In this document: positions 56,102 through 64,000 of the stretch, piece by piece | How positions within the stretch are numbered: position 1 is the stretch's first letter | Layout: every line of letters begins with the position of its first letter | NCBI RefSeq assembly: GCF_029784135.1 | Contig: NC_073745.1 | Location: forward strand, 64,510,218-64,574,217 | DNA: 64,000 nt | From: Toxorhynchites rutilus septentrionalis | Taxonomy: Eukaryota; Arthropoda; Insecta; Diptera; Culicidae | Reading direction: 5' to 3' | Position numbers and translations under genes: made by a program | Notes under the pieces: generated by a model | The model's database searches: none | Told to the model about the DNA's origin: nothing | What the model saw: only the letters and a program-made list of their open reading frames with translations

Positions 56102-57098
56102 TAAAGGGTGTGTCACATCAAATTGCATCACGGAAAAAACGCTGTAGAAATTTAATTTTTAGGAATTATATCTTCAGCTTTCGCTTATAATCAGATAAGA
56201 GTGTATAGATCACGTTGGCCATGCTTCACTGTCATTTTTTCGTAAATTTGGAAAAATGTCGTCGAACGAAAAAGAGCGTCGTGAATTAATCCTGTGCACT
56301 CATTTCGAGAATCCGGAGTTGTCACATCGGGACATCGGTAAGATGCTGGGAATCGTCCTATCCACGGTCAGCAGAGTACTAAAACGATACTTCGAGAACC
56401 TAACCATCGACCGGAAGGTGAAGAACGCCAAAAATGGATGCTCCATCAGTGAAAAAGATCACAAGCGCGTAGTTAAGCAGTTTAGACGTGATCCGAGAAG
56501 TTCGGTCCGGGATGTCGCCAATAAGCTGAATTTGTCAAGTTCATTCGTCCAGCGGACCAAGCAGCGGGAGGGCCTGCGTACATACAAGGTTCAGAAGGCT
56601 CCTAACCGCGACGAAAGGCAAAACATGGTGGGGAAGACGCGAGCCCGGAAGCTGTACACCGAAATGCTGACGAAGCCGCATTGCCTGGTAATGGACGACG
56701 AAACCTACGTCAAAGCGGACTTTCGTCAGCTGCCGGGCCTGTTGTTCTTCTCCGCAGAGGACAAATTCAGCGTTCCGGAGGAGATTCGCAAGCAGAAACT
56801 ATCCAAGTTTGCCAAAAAGTACATGGTGTGGCAAGCGATCTGCTCTTGCGGAAAGCGGAGCGCCCCCTTCGTGATGACCGGCACGGTAAACGGGCAGGTT
56901 TACCTTAAGGAGTGCCTACAGAAGCGCTTACTACCACTATTGAAGCAGCACGAGGGCCCGACCATCTTCTGGCCGGATCTCGCTTCATGCCACTATTCAA
57001 AGGACGTGTTGGAGTGGTACGAAGCCAACGGGGTCACCTTCGTGCCAAAGGAAATGAACCCGCCCAACGCGCCGGAGCTTCGTCCAATAGAGAAATAT

Positions 57099-58909
57099 CA
57101 GGGTGTCGACTCAAAATCCGAAAATAAATACCCTGACATTCCCTGATTTTCCAGCAATTTTTCAGAAAAATTCCAGATATAGACTAGTAATTAAATTCTC
57201 TAAAAGTACTTTAGCTGTAGCTCCTAAAACATTTAGATAGCTTAAACAATGAAATTTGTGAACGGTTGTCGATATTTTACAATAAATGGATTGTTTGTGA
57301 TTTTTAATTGAGTTTAACGACGACTGATAAGGGTTCTAAAAGATTAAAAAAATGGATTTACTAATACAGTTCAAAGTTATCTTGAAGGAGTCTCAAATAG
57401 TAGTACAGAATGAGACATTTTCATTTTGATTTGGATCAATTTCATGAAACTGTTACGATTTTAACGATGTTTTATCTCGTAATCTATTGGCTTCCTTCTG
57501 TACGTTTTCCAAAATATTCCCCGTTTTACCTCCAGAGATTCCACTGTTGTTTCCCGTAGCCGTTTTATTAACTTTGATTCATATGATAAGGAAAGCAACA
57601 TCTTTATTGATGCAATCCTTCCAAAGTGAAGTATATCATCAAAAACTTTTCGCATATCACAACCGTTTCCTCCCACATATTTTCATAAAAACATTTGCAT
57701 GGAAAAGCCCTCTCAACGTTGGGGTTTGTAATGAGAGACAGAAGACCGTTCTGGGTAAGACTTCCGTAAACCTGTCCATTTCAAAAATGGTTCAGTCGTT
57801 CATTTTTCGGATCATAGTGAGCAAACTTGTTTATGTTGCTAGCAATATTATTTCAATGATAAATCTGTTGTAGCTCCACTGATATGATCAAAATCCGTAA
57901 AATATCAAAAAGTCAATAGTCAAAAGCTTCTCGAATCGTTTTCCCTCCATTTTTTATCGGCATCAATGATGGAAAGATCAAGAATACATCAACGCAGTGC
58001 TTCGCATCTCAGACGAAATTTCAAGATTTGTCAGTCGCTTTTTTTTCTCTTCATTTTGAAAAACCAGTTGCAGCTCGCGTAACATGACCAATTCAAGTTT
58101 ATACCGTCCATCGACACAAACTGAAGTTTGTTCAAATATATAATTCCCATGCTGCAAGTCCTGATGCTTGAGCATGTCCCAAGAACATTGACGTCATGTA
58201 AATATTTACCAAACCCTTCTCATTTTCATCCCAAAATCTGACATACAGATCCATCTGTATCCTCTTTGTAGTCTTGTTCAAAGACTCGCCGAAACCAAAG
58301 GCAATGTATAGCTTACATAGTTTCATCGAACCAAAAATAGTCATAAAGTTCATTTTATCATGCCCTAGTTAGACCTTCTCAGTTTCCTGGTTGTCATGAA
58401 ACATTCTTCTCAATACAATAATGTATCTTTCAGCAGGGTGGAGTGATTTGTGTTACAAAACTGTTTCCAGGCACCACAGGAACTCAGCTTTCATAGTATG
58501 ATTTTCAAGCATTAATTTATCGATAGTATTCGAAAAAGAAAAGGATGGGAATTGTTTGAAGCTGAACGGCAAATACTGATGCCGAAAATGTCAGTAAAAC
58601 ATCGCGAATGTGGAAGCCGTTTACTTTTGCGCTGTTTACTCTTCGGAAGGACTAAGTTCATCTACAGGCAAAAGTAAACAACATATACTGAAAAACCTAG
58701 AGAGTCAAACTAGTCAAACACATTTTTTTTTGGTACCATTAACTTTCTAATAATCAAAATTAATCAATAATCAAAATTATAATTGACGGAATTTCACTTT
58801 TTCCAGATTGGTGATGAAATTCCCTGATATTCCCTGACTTTCCCTGACATTGTTTGAATTCCCTGATATTCCCTGATTTTCAAGGATTTTCAAGGTAGTC
58901 GACACCCTG
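57099..58909 (-). mobile_element. hAT-like transposon (1811 bp) with 5-bp target duplication, nested in ITmD37E
   Basis: The ends are CAGGGTGTCGACTCAAAA and, complemented, CAGGGTGTCGACTACCTT. AATAT is duplicated at 57094-57098 and 58910-58914. The empty site is known from copies 1 and 3 in this window, so the length of the duplication is certain. Both ends carry repeats of TTCCCTGATTTT. A transposase relic on the minus strand supports hAT. A separate right-end fragment lies at 59222-59289. Confidence 0.8.
57461..58353 (-). pseudogene. hAT transposase relic
   Basis: Around 58353-58132 the minus strand reads FGESLNKTTKRIQMDLYVRF, then WDENEKG and TSMFLGHAQASG. This resembles the start of the RNase-H-like catalytic core in one hAT group (FDESLNK...QMD...RFWD...FLGHA). 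Nearer the other end (about 57720-57650) LITNPNVERAFPCKCFYEN, MWEE matches a conserved late block (NPxVERAFS). Stops and frameshifts lie between. The family link rests on remembered motifs and should be checked by a profile search. Confidence 0.55.
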
Positions 58910-59221
58910 AATATTGGACGATTATGAAGCAGGCCCTCCGGAAGAACCCAAAAGTTGTCAAATCGGAGGCGGACTTCAAGAGAAAATGGATTTCTGTTCA
59001 AAAAAAACTACAACCTGACGTTGTACAGAACCTCATGGACGAGGTAAAGAGGAAGGTGCGAGCATACGGGCTTGGGCTCGAAGTATGAATAAAAAGAAAA
59101 TGCCAAAAGTTGTTTAATAGTTTTTATTTTACTGTCTAAAATTTTCAAAAGGATCTGTCTACTGGGCGAATTTCTACAGCGTTTTTTCCGTGATGCAATT
59201 TGATGTGACACACCCTTTATA

Positions 59222-59289
59222 AGAGAAATTCCCTGATTTTCCCTGATATTCCTTGATTTTTATAGCTTTTACAGGTAGTCGACACCCTG
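59222..59289 (-). repeat. Right-end fragment of the same hAT family
   Basis: TTCCCTGATTTTCCCTGATA, TTCCTTGATTTTTATAG and GTAGTCGACACCCTG match the right end of the element at 57099-58909. The fragment begins a few bases past the right TIR of ITmD37E copy 2. Confidence 0.65.
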
Positions 59290-62162
59290 ACCTATATATT
59301 TAACGATTGATCAATCACATTCAGGTGATAAACGAATAATCTGAAAAATCAGACATCACTACTCGGGACCCATGTGGCGACGCTCTGTATTGTACTGTTG
59401 TCAACAGAGGAAATGACGTCTGGCAACACTCGACTAAGTCCTAGAGCTCTGAAGGTAATGATCACACAGATGTTGACACAAAAGAAAAAGAGTTACAGGT
59501 CACAACATGATGATTTTTTTTTCAGCATCTGATGCTTTGGTGATGTTTCCTTTCCCTGTGCGGTTTTGTCACACATTCACTCCACGTAACGATGCCGTTG
59601 AACTCTCGCCACTGTGCTCATGAGGAGTTCGTGGTCGTTGCCGTAGGGTAGAAATTCGATGAGATCATTGCTGAATTATCGAAACATTCAGTCGACTGTT
59701 TTTTGTTATACTTCTCACGATATGCTTTCGAGATATGAACGCGGGGCAGGGCACAACAAACGCCCGCCCTGTCCGGTGGGATGATGATGAGGTGGAGAAA
59801 GTGACAGCCCACAAAAACTCATCGAAGCATTAACAACAGCGCAAGAGAGAGAGAGATGATACTTTTGACCACTGATATGTTTAACGATGCAACAATAAAA
59901 CGGCCGCAACAGTGCGAGAATATGCCGACAATGGTCGGCTTCTTCTGCTGCATTGCTGCGATTGCTGCTCCTTTACGGATCGGTGGCCAAAGTGGAGCCG
60001 CACTGCCAGGGTTGCCAGAATGAAGCTTTGTGTTTTGACGTAGGTATACGACTGATCTTTCAATATTTTGTATAGATTTTGAACGTTAATATTTCTTTAA
60101 TTAATGGATAAATTTTGATTCCAAATATACAAATTAATCACATAATCACCAGCAAATTTTTAGGGTCGAAGAAATATAAGGTGGAATTGATATAATAAGT
60201 AAACAATGTAACGAATAAAATAGATAGGTTTTCATGATTTTCTTCTCCGCCCATATTCTCCCACAAAGCAACAAGTAACAATTTTACATTCAATTCGTGT
60301 GTAAGGTTTCTTTTTTTTTGATGTCACGTTGCATCGAGTAAAAGGTATAATGTGTTGTGCTCTGTGGTTTCGATTTTTAGTTTCACTCTATACAGTGATC
60401 ATCTAACACTATTCGTTAAAGGTGAAATCAAATTTGTAAATTGCTGCTGTGCCGATTGCTCGCGCGGCATCACGGCATCGCGGTAAAAGCATCATGTGCA
60501 ATGAAATTCGCGTATGTCAAACAGAATAAAGGACTGTGGTATGATATATGTTTGCTTTTTCGCTGGAAATTCAAGAAAATTACCTTGCTCAAGTTCAGAA
60601 CTTGGACTAAGTAGTTTATATTGGCTTTTTTTAAGGCTAAGAGAGAATGCACTGCAAAAGTTTGAAACTTATGTAATTCAACATTTTTTCTCTCTTCAAT
60701 TTTTATTCTCTCTTCAGACAGCGATAAGTCAAAACTATGGTTTACATTTGAGAGTTAATTTGGTATTTTTTACATTTATTTTTAAAATTTTTCTGTCGTG
60801 AGAGAGCTTGATCGACTTCTTCCGATCGATCATTCAATTTTCGCGCGAATTCGTGCGTTGTTTCCGGGTTATAAGAGGCGTCAATGTGCCGGATGTGTGC
60901 ATTTTGAGCCGGTTGTGAAGAAAGTATTTTCTAGCGATGAGAGCTGTGTTCTTCGGTTGAAAATAAAAGGTGCTGCATAGTCTATTTCATGGATTATCTC
61001 CTTGGAAATGAAGTTTTTGGAAGCGTTGGCGATGTAATTTTGCTAAAAGATGCTAAGAAACTAGTGAAATGTTCAAAAAGGTAATCAAATTGGCAGCCCT
61101 CGGTGTAGTCTTACGTCTTTCCGGTTGTGTCCCTGACGTTTCCTACCCGTCTTTTTTATTTAGAAATTTATGTCACCTCACTTTTTATAAAAATTATATA
61201 TTCAATTCGAAGATCCAATTTTTGAGCACAGTATTTAAAATTCACAGGAGTGCTACATTTAATATTTGTCACAACGAATACTTCTCTACAGAAATCTGTA
61301 GCAATGCGGATTAGTCCGAAGTTTTGGCAGCCCTGGTCGCCGCTGTCGGTGGTGTGCTGTAAGTTTCAGCTGATAATCGCGGCCACATTGTGCTTGGTCT
61401 TGGTCCGGGTGTGTGTATTTGTGTGCGTTTGGTGTGCTGTGTGTACCGATGCATGCTGGCGTAATTATTTGTATAACTGGAGCATGCGCACCAATTGGTC
61501 GCTGAGTGAGTGATGGATGTGTGGTTGTTGTTGGGTTATTTTATTCCTGGGGTATGACGTCTATGACGCAGAGAATGAATGCGTTCGAACGGCGGAGGCA
61601 CCCCCTTACTGACGTATTGATAATTTCTGTTTGTCGAGCTGGAGATGATGCTGCTGCGCGCTCTCTCCGTGAACTGTAAATAAGAATTGTTTGCTAAAAC
61701 GCGTTGAAAACAGACGTGATATGCGGGGAAAATATGATGACAAACGAGCGATACAGGCGGATAAACCGTTTAAAAATGATCGTTCGAAGAATTCTAATTC
61801 CAAGAATTCCATGGAAAAAGATCAATCCAACCTAAAACCAAATTTCTTATATTCTAATTTTGGATCGTCTGGATATTGAACATCTACAAAATTGATCTCA
61901 CCTCTTTGAGGGTTCATGATGCAACATGGACACAAAGGACAAAGGAGTGAAAAACATATCGAAGCGTTTGGAATGTTTCATGGCGATCTATCTTTGTAGC
62001 CCGTTTTGGTTCTGTTTGGCTTCGAATCCATTTTGTACACTCAATCAGGGGATAGTAACTTCAAGCAAAAAAAGTGGGACCGATTCGAGATTGCTTTTAT
62101 GTAAACAGTGAACTTTTTTTACACTCTAAAAATTGCACCAACTTGCACTGACAACTGAATGA
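59290..62162. other. Stretch without recognised gene, possible palindrome-family copy
   Basis: Motif-like sites lie at 60036 (TGACGTAGGTATACGAC) and 61103 (GTGTAGTCTTACGTC), which could be the ends of another, strongly degenerate member. Frames at 60514-60980 and 61250-61513 have no known domain; the latter has a hydrophobic stretch (LIIAATLCLVLVRVCVFVC). The segments 59575-60030 and 61300-61560 have higher G+C and look single-copy. Confidence 0.35.
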
Positions 62163-62164
62163 TA

Positions 62165-63464
62165 AAGGGTGTGTCACATCAAATTGCATCACAGAAAAAA
62201 CGCTGTAGAAATTCGCCCAGTAGACCGATCTTTTTGAAAATTTTAGACAGTAAAATAAAAACTATTAAACAACTTTTGGCATTTTCTTTTTATTCATACT
62301 TCGAGCCCAAGCCCGTATGCTCGCACCTTCCTCTTTACCCCGTCCATAAGGTTCTGTACAACGTCAGGTTGTAGTTTTTTTTTGAACAGAAATCCATTTT
62401 CTCTTGAAGTCCGCCTCCGATTTGACAACTTTTGGGTTCTTCCGGAGGGCCTGCTTCATAATCGCCCAATATTTCTCTATTGGGCGAAGCTCCGGCGCGT
62501 TGGGCGGGTTCATTTCCTTTGGCACGAAGGTGACCCCGTTGGCTTCGTACCACTCCAACACGTCCTTTGAATAGTGGCACGAAGCGAGATCCGGCCAGAA
62601 GATGGTCGGGCCCTCGTGCTGCTTCAATAGTGGTAGTAAGCGCTTCTGTAGGCACTCCTTAAGGTAAACCTGCCCGTTTACCGTGCCGGTCATCACGAAG
62701 GGGGCGCTCCGCTTTCCGCAAGAGCAGATCGCTTGCCACACCATGTACTTTTTGGCAAACTTGGATAGTTTCTGCTTGCGAATCTCCTCCGGAACGCTGA
62801 ATTTGTCCTTTGCGGAGAAGAACAACAGGCCCGGCAGCTGACGAAAGTCTGCTTTGACGTAGGTTTCGTCGTCCATTACCAGGCAATGCGGCTTCGTCAG
62901 CATTTCGGTGTACAGCTTCCGGGCTCGCGTTTTCCCCACCATGTTTTGCCTTTCGTCACGGTTAGGAGCCTTCTGAACCTTGTATGTACGCAGGCCCTCC
63001 CCCTGCTTGGTCCGCTGGACGAATGAACTTGACAAATTCAGCTTATTGGCGACATCCCGGACCGAACTTCTCGGATCACGTCTAAACTGCTTAACTACGC
63101 GCTTGTGATCTTTTTCACTGACGGAGCATCCATTTTTGCCGTTCTTCACCTTCCGGTCGATGGTTAGGTTCTCGAAGTATCGTTTTAGTACTCTGCTGAC
63201 CGTGGATTGGACGATTCCCAGCATCTTACCGATGTCCCGATGTGACAACTCCGGATTCTCGAAATGAGTGCACAGGATTAATTCACGACGCTCTTTTTCG
63301 TTCGACGACATTTTTCCAAATTTACGAAAAATTGACAGTGAAGCATGGCCAACGTGATCTATACACTCTTATCTGATTATAAAACCAAAGCTGAAAATAT
63401 AATTCCTAAAAATTAAATTTCTACAGCGTTTTTTCCGTGATGCAATTTGATGTGACACACCCTT
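62165..63464 (-). mobile_element. ITmD37E transposon, copy 3
   Basis: The 1300-bp element has TA flanks (62163-62164, 63465-63466). TIRs start AAGGGTGTGTCACATCAA. The transposase is on the minus strand. It is closely related to copy 2 (few residue differences). Confidence 0.9.
62294..63311 (-). pseudogene. ITmD37E transposase, copy 3, one-base frameshift near the C-terminus
   Basis: The start is ATG at 63311-63309; the family stop lies at 62296-62294. The catalytic set is intact: Asp148 (MDDETY), Asp241 (WPDLASC) and Glu279 (RPIEKYW), with 37 residues between the last two. The poly-A run after WISVQ has nine A where copies 1 and 2 have eight. This shifts the frame and gives WISVQKKTTT and a stop, losing about 25 residues. 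All else reads through. Because the lesion lies past the catalytic core, residual activity cannot be excluded, though the lost tail is conserved in copy 2. Confidence 0.9.
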
Positions 63465-63521
63465 TATTGTCAATTTGTGCGAGATGCCTCAAAACAGCTG
63501 GAAATAAATATTGTTTATATA

Positions 63522-63759
63522 CAGTAAGTTACATTTAATGCGACGTTTAGATTATTGGACAGACCTGTAATGTGGCATGTTTAATTGGACATTTTTGTAA
63601 ACATCGAGTTCGGGGCCCAAATTATGGCGCCACATTAAAGTTGCCACCAGACGTAGACACTGTACCACTCACATCGCCAATGTTCAATTACAGGCCAAAA
63701 TCGCCTCCAAAGCGGCACTGAGTGGTGCCTCGGCATGTCGTATTAAATTTAAATTACTG
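63522..63759. mobile_element. TA-flanked MITE, pogo/Tc1-like
   Basis: The left end is CAGTAAGTTACATTTAATG and the right end, complemented, is CAGTAATTTAAATTTAATA; both continue CGAC. TA at 63520-63521 and 63760-63761. 238 bp, no coding sequence. Confidence 0.7.
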
Positions 63760-63761
63760 TA

Positions 63762-64000
63762 TTATATTGTTATTTATGTTCGCATCATAAGCAACGAACA
63801 CACATTTCTTTTCCACTTGCAACAGTATTCACGATGATTGGATGGATGAATATACGACTTATACATGCATCTAGTACGACTATTGTCATGCATATATACG
63901 ATTCACTACAGACAACCAAACAACGAATGGTGAAAAACGTTCTTGATAATTTTAATAATTATTATAGATTTTTGTAAATACATGTATGTTTGGAATATTA
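63762..64000. other. AT-rich end of window
   Basis: No recognised feature. Confidence 0.4.

Larger units (their letters stand above)
56256..59088 (+). pseudogene. ITmD37E transposase, copy 2, interrupted by insertion
   Basis: The frame runs from ATG at 56256 to 57098 (281 codons) and resumes, in frame once the 5-bp duplication is set aside, at 58915 to TGA at 59086-59088. Together this would be 338 residues, the full family length, with no other stop. Helix-turn-helix segments and the D, D37, E catalytic set (MDDETY, WPDLASC, RPIEKY) are all present; the insertion lies two residues after the Glu. The only damage seen is the insertion. The interrupted reading ends with residues from the hAT end (QGVDSKSENK). 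Confidence 0.9.
56104..59217 (+). mobile_element. ITmD37E transposon, copy 2, split by a hAT element
   Basis: TA flanks at 56102-56103 and 59218-59219. TIRs AAGGGTGTGTCACATCAA are well preserved. Without the insertion at 57099-58909 and its 5-bp duplication the element would be about 1.3 kb, the same as copies 1 and 3. Confidence 0.9.

Noticed and set aside
61250..61513. Frame with a hydrophobic Val/Cys-rich stretch as a membrane protein gene
   Set aside because: The stretch lies in GTGTGTGTTTGTGTGC-like low-complexity sequence that yields Val/Cys by composition; no promoter was seen.
62335..62655. Frames such as 62335-62655, 8590-8907 and 56681-57127 overlapping the ITmD37E genes
   Set aside because: They are alternative frames of the transposase; the same shadow proteins recur at each copy.

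Overview
This 64 kb window is repeat-rich eukaryotic DNA, most likely from a mosquito of the Aedes type (Culicidae). The reasons are the ITmD37E transposons (a family first described from mosquitoes), several tRNA-headed SINE families, Loa/Jockey-like non-LTR retrotransposon tails, mariner and pogo-like elements, Helitrons with a CTAG end, and long satellite arrays in AT-rich DNA. I see no recognisable multi-exon host gene, rRNA, true tRNA gene, CRISPR array or viral insertion. The window reads as intergenic or intronic sequence built from layered transposable elements (TEs).

Layout. 1-4.9 kb holds two related non-LTR retrotransposon tails with RNase H, a Jockey-like tail on the minus strand between them, and a Helitron nested in the second 3' UTR. 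5.1-5.35 kb (minus) holds the only candidate host gene: a 68-residue protein with two membrane segments, a TATA box and an initiator-like start. 5.4-9.7 kb is a DNA-transposon cluster: mariner remnants, a DD41D mariner-type element with terminal inverted repeats (TIRs), a deleted mariner and ITmD37E copy 1. 10-19.1 kb holds MITEs (pogo-like, hAT, a TA-flanked element), four SINE-type insertions and members of a repeat family marked by a near-palindrome (GACGTAG-N-ACTACGTC). 19.4-28.2 kb holds a SINE, a Helitron joined to a dead Tc1 element, a (GTAA)n array, an exact 161-bp duplication and a decayed 1.9-kb pogo-like transposon. 30.8-34.1 kb is a hexanucleotide satellite block with interspersed conserved segments. 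34.6-38.9 kb holds a piggyBac-like MITE, the second long palindrome-family copy, a pogo-like MITE with another MITE inside it, and a SINE. 41.5-42.8 kb is an almost intact mariner with one in-frame stop. 43.4-54.8 kb holds a hAT MITE, a Helitron with a 558-bp internal tandem duplication, a long inverted-repeat element, a 108-bp MITE, a mariner relic, a palindrome-family copy with a strong-looking Pol II core promoter, and another Helitron. 56.1-63.8 kb holds two more ITmD37E copies, one split by a 1.8-kb hAT element, and a terminal pogo-like MITE.

The genes do not form a pathway. The coding content is transposase and retrotransposon ORF2, nearly all broken. Because copies sit side by side, some insertions can be read against an empty site in the same window. 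The least explained content is the palindrome-marked family (about 14 sites, several internal architectures) and the small minus-strand gene near 5.2 kb. All calls come from reading sequence by eye. Family names rest on motif recognition, not on searches.
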